The position numbers and the translations under genes were made by a program. A DNA stretch of 64,000 bases from the NCBI RefSeq assembly GCF_009792295.1, contig NZ_CP039934.1, positions 1,570,501 to 1,634,500 on the forward strand. The letters run 5' to 3'. Source of the DNA: Myroides fluvii. Its GTDB lineage: Bacteria; Bacteroidota; Bacteroidia; Flavobacteriales; Flavobacteriaceae. The first letter of the stretch is position 1. Each line of letters starts with the position of its first letter. Under the pieces are notes generated by a model, which searched no databases, was not told where the DNA came from, and saw only the letters and a list, made by a program, of their open reading frames with translations. Of the stretch, positions 18,258-26,368 are shown in pieces.

Positions 18258-18824
18258 ATGAGAAAAATAGCTCTATTCGCCTCAGGTTCAGGGACTAATG
18301 TGGAGAATATCATCAACTACTTTGAGAATAACTCAATTGTCAACCAATACCTTGTTTTGGTTAATAACCCTCATGCTAAAGTAATAGAAAAAGCCGAAAA
18401 AAGAAAGGTTCCCGTTTATATTTTTGATAAAAATAGACTGAATAACGGCGAGTTAGCAGAAAAACTGATCGCTTTTCAACCTGATTTAATCGTTTTGGCC
18501 GGTTTCTTGTGGAAGTTTCCTGAAGATTTGGTAAAAAGATATCACAATCAAGTAATTAATATTCATCCTGCCTTATTGCCCAAATATGGAGGTAAAGGAA
18601 TGTATGGTCACTTCGTACATGAGGCAGTTTTAGCAAATAAAGAAGCAGAAACGGGAATCACCATTCACTTTGTAAATGAAAATTACGATGAAGGAGCAAT
18701 TATTTTACAAGCCAAAACACCAGTAGAAGAACATTATACGGCTGAGGATATCGCCAAAGCAGTACAAGCGTTAGAATATAAACACTTTCCAATTGTAATT
18801 GAACAGTTGCTAGCTAATAAGTAA
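18258..18824 (+). CDS. purN: Phosphoribosylglycinamide formyltransferase
   Basis: The 188-residue protein has the GART fold: the phosphate-binding loop FASGSGTNVENI near residue 7, LAGFLWKFP, and the catalytic segment INIHPALLPKYGG with the conserved Asn and His. The catalytic Asp is likely in ENYDEGAII. It formylates GAR with 10-formyl-tetrahydrofolate in purine synthesis. rnhA starts 3 bp after its stop. It is divergent from acpP. Confidence 0.96.
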   Translation: MRKIALFASGSGTNVENIINYFENNSIVNQYLVLVNNPHAKVIEKAEKRKVPVYIFDKNRLNNGELAEKLIAFQPDLIVLAGFLWKFPEDLVKRYHNQVINIHPALLPKYGGKGMYGHFVHEAVLANKEAETGITIHFVNENYDEGAIILQAKTPVEEHYTAEDIAKAVQALEYKHFPIVIEQLLANK

Positions 18825-18827
18825 TAA

Positions 18828-19304
18828 ATGAGTCAAGCTTTTCAGGTTATTTTATATACAGATGGATCCGCACAAGGAAATCCCGGACCAGGCGGCTATG
18901 GCTTGGTACTCGAGTGGGCCGGTCATCAGGTGTTTAAGGAATTTGCACAAGGGTATCGACTTACAACTAATAATCGGATGGAATTATTAGCCGTGATTGT
19001 GGGGTTAGAAAAATTAAAAAATCCTCAAACCCGTGTATTAGTTGTTTCGGATTCTAAGTATGTAGTGGATGCTGTTGCAAAAGGATGGCTGTTTGGCTGG
19101 GAGAAAAAAAACTTCAAAGACAAAAAAAATCCAGATCTCTGGATGCGTTTCTTGCGTATTTATAGACGTCATCAAGTTTCGTTTCAATGGGTCAAAGGAC
19201 ACAACAACCACCCCATGAATGAACGTTGTGACTTCCTTGCCGTACAAGCTGGGAAGCAAAAGGATTTATTGGTCGATGAATACTATGAGCAAAATCGCGA
19301 ATAA
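18828..19304 (+). CDS. rnhA: Ribonuclease HI
   Basis: The 158-residue protein has the four RNase H carboxylates: Asp12 in YTDGSAQGNPG, Glu52 in NRMELLAV, Asp75 in VSDSKYV and Asp135 in NERCDFLA. The basic handle region WEKKNFKDKKNPDLW is also present. It degrades RNA in RNA-DNA hybrids. It is translationally close to purN and ends before a strong terminator. Confidence 0.96.
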   Translation: MSQAFQVILYTDGSAQGNPGPGGYGLVLEWAGHQVFKEFAQGYRLTTNNRMELLAVIVGLEKLKNPQTRVLVVSDSKYVVDAVAKGWLFGWEKKNFKDKKNPDLWMRFLRIYRRHQVSFQWVKGHNNHPMNERCDFLAVQAGKQKDLLVDEYYEQNRE

Positions 19305-19330
19305 ATAGAAAATAGTAAACTTTTATAGCA

Positions 19331-19363
19331 GAGGTTCGATTTTATAATCGAACCTCTTTTTTT
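19331..19363 (+). terminator. Intrinsic terminator after purN-rnhA
   Basis: An 11-bp stem (19331-19341 with 19346-19356) is followed by seven T. Confidence 0.92.
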
Positions 19364-19721
19364 GTTCGTGTATAAAGATGGATTTAAAAATGGTGTATCA
19401 GAAGGTTCGCAAGGAGTTCGTTAAGGAGAATTGATGTTTATCTTGGAGGCATGTTCGACTTTCCTTGGACTTTTCCTCGTAAATAGAGGGTTTTGGCGAA
19501 GGAAAGTCGAAGCAACGTCCCAATAAGCTTGAGCGAGTTGATTGTGGACTGTAACTAAACTACAACCACACTGTAGCTTTGATTCAGTGTATTCGCCTTG
19601 TTTAGAAGAGTCTAAAAGATAAAGTAGAGGAATTCCACCTGATTGATGGGAATAAAAAAGGAAGATAAGGAGTTGTAAGGCGTTGACTGTAAGTTAATTT
19701 TAGAATAAAGGAGATTAATTT
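19364..19721. other. Long intergenic segment with an imperfect hairpin
   Basis: No convincing gene is present. A perfect 13-bp inverted repeat, TTCGACTTTCCTT at 19454-19466 and its complement at 19499-19511, encloses a further CCTC/GAGG pairing near the loop. The fold spans 58 bp. It could be a small structured RNA, a miniature mobile-element remnant or a family-specific intergenic repeat. Nothing else was recognised. Confidence 0.5.
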
Positions 19722-19752
19722 TTGGTCTAAAATCAGGAATGCTATATATTTG
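19722..19752 (+). promoter_or_regulatory. Bacteroidota-type promoter of PfkB-family kinase gene
   Basis: TTG at 19722-19724 and TATATTTG at 19745-19752 are separated by 20 bp, 23 bp before the ATG. It is one of the best consensus matches in the window. Confidence 0.8.
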
Positions 19753-19775
19753 CATCTTATTTCTTTTCCAAAAAT

Positions 19776-20702
19776 ATGAACAAGTTATTGATCGTCGGAA
19801 CGATGGCGTTTGACACTATAGAAACACCATTCGGGAAAACGGACAACGTATTAGGAGGTGCTGCTACCTACATTGGGCTTTCAGCCTCGCACTTTGAGGT
19901 AGAATCAGCCATAGTTTCCGTAGTAGGAGATGATTTTCCTAAAGAGTATTTAGCCTTACTAGAGAGTAAGAATATCGATACAACGGGTGTCGAAGTGATT
20001 GAAGGAGGAAAAACGTTCTTTTGGAGCGGCAGATACCACAACGATCTAAATGCAAGAGATACCTTAGAGACTCAATTAAATGTATTAGCGGATTTCAAAC
20101 CCGTAGTTCCTGAGCGTTTTAAACAAGCAGATGTTGTGATGTTGGGTAATTTACATCCCGCTATTCAACAATCCGTATTAGATCAGTTGGAAAAGAAACC
20201 GAAATTAGTGGTGTTAGATACCATGAATTTTTGGATGAATTGCGCATTAGACGAGCTTAAATCTGTTTTAAAGCAAGTCGATGTGATTACCATTAACGAT
20301 GAAGAGGCCCGTCAGCTGTCTGGGGAGTATTCGCTGGTAAAAGCAGCGGAAGTAATTCACGAAATGGGTCCTGAATATGTCGTGATTAAAAAAGGAGAAC
20401 ACGGAGCCTTGTTGTTTTCGGGTAAAGATGTTTTCTTTGCGCCAGCGCTACCACTAAAAGAAGTATTTGATCCAACAGGAGCAGGGGATACTTTTGCAGG
20501 AGGATTTGCTGGTTATTTAACGGAAAGAGGAAGTATATCCTTTCAATGTATGAAGAACGCTATTATTTTTGGCTCTAACTTAGCCTCCTTCTGTGTGGAA
20601 GAATTCGGAACACAGCGCATGGAACAGCTAGAAGAAGCCGAAATGAAAAAAAGATTAATGCAATTTAAAATGTTAACCCAGTTCGACATTGAACTCAAGT
20701 AA
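19776..20702 (+). CDS. PfkB-family carbohydrate/nucleoside kinase
   Basis: The 308-residue protein has the ribokinase fold. The N-terminal strand LLIVGTMAFDTIE is followed by the substrate-loop glycines VLGGAATYIG, and the C-terminal PfkB signature DPTGAGDTFAGGFAGYL carries the catalytic Asp. It phosphorylates a sugar or nucleoside hydroxyl; the substrate cannot be read from sequence. The neighbouring purine genes (purN upstream, a PurF downstream) suggest a nucleoside or a ribose compound. That is inference. Confidence 0.87.
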   Translation: MNKLLIVGTMAFDTIETPFGKTDNVLGGAATYIGLSASHFEVESAIVSVVGDDFPKEYLALLESKNIDTTGVEVIEGGKTFFWSGRYHNDLNARDTLETQLNVLADFKPVVPERFKQADVVMLGNLHPAIQQSVLDQLEKKPKLVVLDTMNFWMNCALDELKSVLKQVDVITINDEEARQLSGEYSLVKAAEVIHEMGPEYVVIKKGEHGALLFSGKDVFFAPALPLKEVFDPTGAGDTFAGGFAGYLTERGSISFQCMKNAIIFGSNLASFCVEEFGTQRMEQLEEAEMKKRLMQFKMLTQFDIELK

Positions 20703-20716
20703 ACATGCAACATACT

Positions 20717-20740
20717 AAGCCTCGTCGTGGGGCTTTTTTT
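20717..20740 (+). terminator. Intrinsic terminator after PfkB-family kinase
   Basis: A 7-bp stem with one G-T wobble (20717-20723 with 20729-20735) is followed by a T-run. Confidence 0.82.
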
Positions 20741-20766
20741 AATGATAACCCACAACACAACTAACT

Positions 20767-22665
20767 ATGAGCGACGCACTGCAACACGAATGTGGAATTG
20801 CTTTTTTACGATTAAAAAAGCCTCTATCCTATTATAAAGAAAAATATGGGAGTGCATTTTACCCCATTCAAAAAATGTACTTATTATTAGAAAAACAACA
20901 TAATAGAGGACAAGATGGAGCTGGTTTGGCAAGTATTAAACTTGATATGGAACCAGGCGAGCGCTATATTAGTCGTGTGCGATCAAATAAAGCACAACCC
21001 ATTCAAGATATTTTTGCTCAAATCAACGGGCGTATTAATGCGGAAATGGAAGAACATCCCGAATATGCGGATAGTGCTGATTTACAAAAAAAACACGTTC
21101 CCTATTTAGGAGAAGTATTCTTGGGTCACGTGCGCTATGGAACATTCGGAAAAAATAGCATTGAGAGTGTTCATCCTTTTTTGCGTCAAAACAACTGGAT
21201 GCACCGCAATCTAATTGTTGCTGGAAACTTCAACCTAACGAACGTTAGAGAGTTGTTTGACGATTTAGTGCGCCTAGGACAACATCCAAAAGAAATGTCA
21301 GATACCATTACCGTAATGGAGAAAATCGGTCATTTCTTAGATGATGAAATCGATGATTTATACTACCAAATCAAACAAGAAGGTTTTTCTAAAAAAACGG
21401 CTTCCCCAATTATTGGAGAGCGCTTAGATATTGCTCGTATCTTAAGAAGAGCGTCAAAAAACTGGGATGGTGGATTTACTATGGCTGGAATGTTAGGGCA
21501 TGGAGATGCTTTCGTATTTAGAGATCCAGCGGGAATTCGCCCAGCTTTCTATTATGAAAACGATGAAATCGTAGTAGTAGCAAGTGAACGTCCAGTGATT
21601 CAAACGGCGTTGAATGTGCCATTTGAAGATATTAAAGAACTAACACCAGGTCAGGCAATCATTGTAAAGAAAGATGCAAGTGTACACTTTGAGCAAATCT
21701 TAGAACCACTTCCATTGAAAGCGTGTTCTTTCGAACGCGTGTATTTCTCAAGAGGAAATGACGCCGATATTTATCAAGAACGCAAAGACTTAGGGAAATT
21801 GATTTTTCCACAAGTTTTAGATGTAATCAACAACGATACGGATAATTCCGTATTCTCTTATATTCCGAATACGTCAGAGACGTCTTTCTTCGGTATGATT
21901 GAAGGGGCACAAGACTTCTTGAATCAACGTAAAATTTCGGATATCTTAAAGAATAAAGAATCGCTTTCTGAAGCAAAACTACAAGAGATTTTATCAGTGA
22001 AATTGCGCACGGAGAAAATCGCAATTAAAGATGCGAAATTGCGTACGTTTATCACAGATGACAGTAGTCGCGATGATTTAGTTGCTCACGTATACGACGT
22101 AACCTATGGGGTGATTAAACCAACAGATAACTTGGTGATTATCGACGATAGTATTGTTCGCGGAACGACGTTGAAGAAAAGTATCATCCGCATGTTGGAT
22201 CGCTTGAATCCGAAAAAGATAGTGGTTGTTTCCGCAGCACCTCAAGTGCGTTACCCGGATTGCTACGGAATTGACATGGCGAAATTAGAAGGGTTAATCG
22301 CTTTCCAAGCGGTAATCGAGATGCTGAAAGAACGCAATATGTATCATATCGTAGAAGAGGTATACCAAAAATCAAAAGCGCAAGTGGGCTTAAAAGATGA
22401 AGAGGTAATCAACCACGTAAAAGAGATTTATGCTCCTTTTACAGCGGAGGAAATTTCGACTAAAATCGCTCAAATGGTAACAGAAGAGGGAATCAAATCG
22501 GAAATAAAAATCGTCTTCCAATCGATTGAGAACTTACATACCGCTTGTCCAAAGAACTTAGGAGATTGGTATTTTACGGGTGATTATCCTACAAAAGGAG
22601 GAAATCGAGTAGTAAACCGCGCATTCATCAACTACTACGAAGGTAGAGATGAAAAACCGTATTAA
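20767..22665 (+). CDS. Amidophosphoribosyltransferase-like protein, long form
   Basis: This 632-residue protein combines a class II glutamine amidotransferase domain with a phosphoribosyltransferase domain. The likely N-terminal nucleophile is Cys9 after a short propeptide (QHE|CGIAF). RGQDGAGLAS and GHVRYGTFG follow, as in PurF. The PRPP motif VIIDDSIVRGTTLKKS lies around residue 460. PurF makes phosphoribosylamine, the first committed purine intermediate. At 632 residues it is more than 100 longer than typical PurF, with extra sequence in both domains. It may be a divergent paralogue rather than the main enzyme; other parts of the genome would decide. purN and a PfkB kinase are nearby. Confidence 0.85.
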   Translation: MSDALQHECGIAFLRLKKPLSYYKEKYGSAFYPIQKMYLLLEKQHNRGQDGAGLASIKLDMEPGERYISRVRSNKAQPIQDIFAQINGRINAEMEEHPEYADSADLQKKHVPYLGEVFLGHVRYGTFGKNSIESVHPFLRQNNWMHRNLIVAGNFNLTNVRELFDDLVRLGQHPKEMSDTITVMEKIGHFLDDEIDDLYYQIKQEGFSKKTASPIIGERLDIARILRRASKNWDGGFTMAGMLGHGDAFVFRDPAGIRPAFYYENDEIVVVASERPVIQTALNVPFEDIKELTPGQAIIVKKDASVHFEQILEPLPLKACSFERVYFSRGNDADIYQERKDLGKLIFPQVLDVINNDTDNSVFSYIPNTSETSFFGMIEGAQDFLNQRKISDILKNKESLSEAKLQEILSVKLRTEKIAIKDAKLRTFITDDSSRDDLVAHVYDVTYGVIKPTDNLVIIDDSIVRGTTLKKSIIRMLDRLNPKKIVVVSAAPQVRYPDCYGIDMAKLEGLIAFQAVIEMLKERNMYHIVEEVYQKSKAQVGLKDEEVINHVKEIYAPFTAEEISTKIAQMVTEEGIKSEIKIVFQSIENLHTACPKNLGDWYFTGDYPTKGGNRVVNRAFINYYEGRDEKPY

Positions 22666-22686
22666 TAGCAATTAAAAATTATATAG

Positions 22687-22713
22687 AAGCACCGAGAGAT
22701 TGGTGCTTTTTTG
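22687..22713 (+). terminator. Intrinsic terminator after PurF-like gene
   Basis: A 7-bp stem (22687-22693 with 22702-22708) is followed by a T-run. Confidence 0.88.
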
Positions 22714-22913
22714 TTTTGAGACTTTTGGTATTCCCTCAGAAAAGAAAGGGGTTGGCTTTTTTTATGCATAGGTATTTGTAAGATACGGTATATTTGAAAT
22801 TTCTAAAGTTATCAAAAGTATCTGTTTCAATCCATCAACCCTAAAAACAAACCTCTCCAAAAGGCACAATTGTTGATGTGATTTAGTTATCTTTAATAAT
22901 CCAGAATAAATTG

Positions 22914-22921
22914 TAGTTTTG
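22914..22921 (+). promoter_or_regulatory. Putative -7 element at the start of the ietAS-like operon
   Basis: TAGTTTTG matches TAnnTTTG and ends only 4 bp before the ATG at 22926, so the mRNA could be nearly leaderless. No -33 TTG is at the usual distance. Confidence 0.45.
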
Positions 22922-22925
22922 CATC

Positions 22926-23882
22926 ATGGCAACAGCAGAGCAAATAAAGTCTTTATTAGAATCGCATTACAAAAATGATAATGAGCGGTTTACTTCCATT
23001 GCACTTCAAGTAGCAGCACATGAAGCGCGCAAGGGCAGTATGACCGTAGCCAACGAGATTAAAGCGCTGGTTGATCGTTCTCAAAAGGATAATTTTCATG
23101 TCATTAAATTAGAACCCAATCTCAGTGATTTGGTACTCGTTTATTATCCAGAGATACAGTTAAACGATTTAGTTTTATCAGACGAAGTTGTAACGAAGCT
23201 AGATCGCATTGTACGTGAATATAAAGAACGCGATAAACTAAGAAAACATGGATTGAGCAATAGAAGTAAGCTGTTGTTGTCTGGTTTACCCGGAACAGGA
23301 AAGACAGCTACGGCTTCTGTTATAGCGGGAGAACTTAAATTACCATTGTATGTGGTGATGATGGATAAACTCATGACCAAGTATATGGGAGAAACGGCAT
23401 CTAAATTACGCCTGATCTTCGATATGATGGTGTCTAAGCGAGGCGTTTATCTCTTTGATGAATTTGATGCCCTTGGTGCAGAAAGAGGAAGAGACAATGA
23501 AGTAGGAGAAATGAGACGCGTGCTCAATGCCTTCTTGCAGTTCTTAGAGCAAGACCAATCCGAAAGTATCATCTTTGGCGCAACAAATAATTTAAAAATA
23601 TTAGATTCAGCCCTCTTTAGACGCTTTGATGATATTATTCATTACGATATTCCTGGAGCGAAAGAAATTGAAGCTTTACTTCAGTTGAAATTACGTGGTT
23701 TTTTAGGTGATTACAGTTTGAAACCCCTTGTTGAAGAGGCCAAAGGACTTAGTCATGCGGAAATAACCAATGCTTGTAATGATGCTGTGAAGGAGATTAT
23801 CTTGGATAATAAAACAATCGTTTCTCAGAAACTACTATTGCAAATGATTAAAGATCGAAAGCAGACTTATCATCTACTCTAA
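22926..23882 (+). CDS. ietA: AAA family ATPase, IetA-like component of IetAS defence/toxin-antitoxin module
   Basis: The 318-residue protein has an N-terminal helical part (1-105) and one classical AAA module. Walker A GLPGTGKT is at 120-127, Walker B YLFDEFDA at 175-182, sensor-1 GATNN at 218-222, and arginine-finger type FRRFD at 231-235. A pore-loop-like KYMGE lies at 152-156. The next gene, 11 bp downstream, encodes a subtilisin-like protease. This pairing defines IetAS, first described as plasmid stability/incompatibility genes on an Agrobacterium Ri plasmid (IetA antitoxin-like, IetS toxin-like) and later found in screens for antiphage systems. Assignment rests on domain architecture and gene order, not on a homology search. 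Confidence 0.85.
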   Translation: MATAEQIKSLLESHYKNDNERFTSIALQVAAHEARKGSMTVANEIKALVDRSQKDNFHVIKLEPNLSDLVLVYYPEIQLNDLVLSDEVVTKLDRIVREYKERDKLRKHGLSNRSKLLLSGLPGTGKTATASVIAGELKLPLYVVMMDKLMTKYMGETASKLRLIFDMMVSKRGVYLFDEFDALGAERGRDNEVGEMRRVLNAFLQFLEQDQSESIIFGATNNLKILDSALFRRFDDIIHYDIPGAKEIEALLQLKLRGFLGDYSLKPLVEEAKGLSHAEITNACNDAVKEIILDNKTIVSQKLLLQMIKDRKQTYHLL

Positions 23883-23893
23883 TGTAATTGCTT

Positions 23894-26347
23894 ATGTCCG
23901 AAAGTTTCAAACCACATTTGTTTGTACAGCATGTTAAAGAACAGCAGGGCTATACAAGGCCAAAAACAAGTTTTGGTGGAATTCCACTTCCAGAAAGGAA
24001 TAAAGAAGCACAAGGAAAACTTGTTTTAGATAGTCTGAATCAGCTATGGACGGGATTTGAGGCAGAAAATAAATATGCTATTCAGCACAATATCCCCATG
24101 CGAAAAGGGGAATATATTACCGTTAAAGGAGAACAAGGGCAAAGTTTAGAAGTAGATACATTAAATAGAAACGGAGGAACCTTTCTCAGTCTAAAAAGAG
24201 AAAATGAAGTAGAAGAAGCAATCATCTATATCCCATTTGAAAAAAGAGAGGCCTTACTTAAAAAGGTCAGTCAATACTTAACTGAATTCACAGCTTCTCA
24301 AAAACCCAAACATCAAAAACTTATCGATAAAATAGCCTCCGTTCAACGTGCTTCTATAGAAGATCTTTGGACGGGAGATTCAGCGCTCCTACCTCAAGAA
24401 GAGGCACAATGGTGTGAGTTATGGTTAACGCTAAACGAGAGTACATGGACAGATGAAGTTCATCGAGAAATCATAGCGATTTTCGATCTATACGATATTG
24501 ATTTTATAGAAGAAAGACAATTCTTTCCGGAACGTACCGTTGTTTCCATTAAGGCCAATCACGTACAATTAGATCATTTAATTAGTTCTTATAGTTATAT
24601 AGCAGAAATAAGAAGATCAGAAGAATTGAATCGCTTTTGGACACGTAATCTTATGGGTGTAGAAAGAGAAGAGTGGTGCGATAATGTTCTGGAAAGAACA
24701 GATTATGAAGAATCTTCTTATGTTGTGACAATATTGGATTCTGGCGTGAATAACGATCACTTACTTATTCGTAATTATTTAAGCGATGAAGATAGACTGA
24801 CTGTTGATGACAACTGGGGAATACGAGATGTAGGATATCAAGGACATGGGACGTCAATGGCAGGTTTGATCTTATATCCAAATTTGCGAACCATATTAGA
24901 ATCAGCAGATCGATATACATTGAGGTATAAATTAGAATCGGTTAAGATATTACCTCCTAATGAGGATATAACGAAAAGAGCTTGGCATTTTGTTACGACT
25001 GATGCGGTGAGTCGAGCCATAATTAGTAATCCCAATCATCAACGAATCTATTGTATGGCGGTTACAGCCACTAATCAAAATGATTTTGGTAAACCCTCGA
25101 CTTGGTCAGCAACTATCGATAGCATAACGAGTGGGGTTGAAGATGGAGAGTCAAAATTGTTTGTTATTAGTGCAGGAAATGTTAGACAGGAGGAGGATTG
25201 GAAGAATTATCCCGAAAGCAATTTGAATTTATCCGTTGAAAGTCCAGCGCAGGCATGGAATGCGATAACCGTTGGTGCATACACAACAAAAACGATTGAA
25301 GGAATAGATACAGTAGCTGGTGCATTTGAGTTATCTCCCTTTAGCACTACATCTGCAAGTTGGGAGTCTAAGTGGCCTGTAAAACCAGAGGTTGTATTCG
25401 AAGGAGGTAACGCCATTAGACGAGAGGATAGTGTTGATTGTGATGAAGAATTAGAATTGTTGACTACTTCTTTTATGGAAGGACAGAATCAGTTTAAAAC
25501 ATTTAGTGCAACAAGTGCAGCAACAGCTTTAGCATCAAATTTTTTAGCGCGATTGAGAGCACAATATCCTGACGCTTGGGTAGAAACGCTTAGAGGGTTA
25601 TTAGTACATGCTGCAGATTGGACACCAGAAATGAAACAGCAGTTTAATACTGATCTTAGAGCTATTCGCAGTAAACAAGAGTTACTGAAGATTTTTGGAT
25701 ATGGCACACCCGATTTTAAAAAGGCAGTACAATGCAAATCGAGCTATCTGACTTTAATTTCTGAAGAAAGAATACAACCCTATAAATTAGAGGATAGACG
25801 AGTTAAGACAAATGAAATTCACTACTATGAATTACCGTGGCCAGCAGCTATTTTAGCCGAATTAGGAGATACAATTGTAAAAGTGAAGGTCACCTTGTCT
25901 TATTTTATAGAACCCAATCCAGGGGAAAAAGGATATTCTACCTCTTACGCCTATCAATCTAGTGCGTTGGAATTTAAGCTAATTCACCCGACAGAAAGCT
26001 TTGAAAATTTTAAGGCAAGAATTAATGAGCAATATGAAAACCCAGAAGGAGAAACGAGTAAGATTACTGATTTGAGATGGTTTTATGGATCATTGTTTAA
26101 AGGTTCTATCCACAGTAATTACATTGAAGGTGCCGCTGTTGAAATTGCTCAGTGCAATAAATTAGCTGTATTTCCCAAGGCTTCGGGTTGGTGGAAAAAT
26201 TTGAAAGGGAAAAATAAGTATAATCAAACGATGCGCTATTCGTTGATCATTTCTATTGAAACTCCTGAATTAGAGACGGATATTTATACCCCTGTTCAGC
26301 TACAGATAGAAAATATGAATCGTATTCAACAAGACGTAGTTATATAA
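23894..26347 (+). CDS. ietS: Subtilisin-like S8 family serine protease, IetS-like component
   Basis: I chose the ATG at 23894 (817 residues); a TTG lies 6 bp earlier. The first 270 residues are a poorly recognisable domain. The S8 catalytic domain follows, with Asp282 in TILDSGVNNDH, His318 in GHGTSMAG, oxyanion Asn429 in ISAGN and Ser541 in SATSAATA. All triad residues are present, so it should be active. About 270 C-terminal residues form a beta-rich tail. No signal peptide is visible, so it probably acts in the cytoplasm. That is unusual for subtilases but expected for IetS, whose activity is thought to be held in check by the AAA partner. The target is unknown. Confidence 0.86.
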   Translation: MSESFKPHLFVQHVKEQQGYTRPKTSFGGIPLPERNKEAQGKLVLDSLNQLWTGFEAENKYAIQHNIPMRKGEYITVKGEQGQSLEVDTLNRNGGTFLSLKRENEVEEAIIYIPFEKREALLKKVSQYLTEFTASQKPKHQKLIDKIASVQRASIEDLWTGDSALLPQEEAQWCELWLTLNESTWTDEVHREIIAIFDLYDIDFIEERQFFPERTVVSIKANHVQLDHLISSYSYIAEIRRSEELNRFWTRNLMGVEREEWCDNVLERTDYEESSYVVTILDSGVNNDHLLIRNYLSDEDRLTVDDNWGIRDVGYQGHGTSMAGLILYPNLRTILESADRYTLRYKLESVKILPPNEDITKRAWHFVTTDAVSRAIISNPNHQRIYCMAVTATNQNDFGKPSTWSATIDSITSGVEDGESKLFVISAGNVRQEEDWKNYPESNLNLSVESPAQAWNAITVGAYTTKTIEGIDTVAGAFELSPFSTTSASWESKWPVKPEVVFEGGNAIRREDSVDCDEELELLTTSFMEGQNQFKTFSATSAATALASNFLARLRAQYPDAWVETLRGLLVHAADWTPEMKQQFNTDLRAIRSKQELLKIFGYGTPDFKKAVQCKSSYLTLISEERIQPYKLEDRRVKTNEIHYYELPWPAAILAELGDTIVKVKVTLSYFIEPNPGEKGYSTSYAYQSSALEFKLIHPTESFENFKARINEQYENPEGETSKITDLRWFYGSLFKGSIHSNYIEGAAVEIAQCNKLAVFPKASGWWKNLKGKNKYNQTMRYSLIISIETPELETDIYTPVQLQIENMNRIQQDVVI

Positions 26348-26368
26348 AGGTTCTTAAGTGAATAACTC

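Noticed and set aside
20767..22665. Frameshift or gene fusion as the reason for the long PurF
   Set aside because: The frame is continuous and both catalytic domains are in order. The extra length is spread over the protein, so it is a long variant rather than a fusion.
22700..22925. tRNA gene or attachment site as an insertion point for the ietAS-like module
   Set aside because: No cloverleaf-like sequence or matching direct repeats were seen on the two sides of the module.
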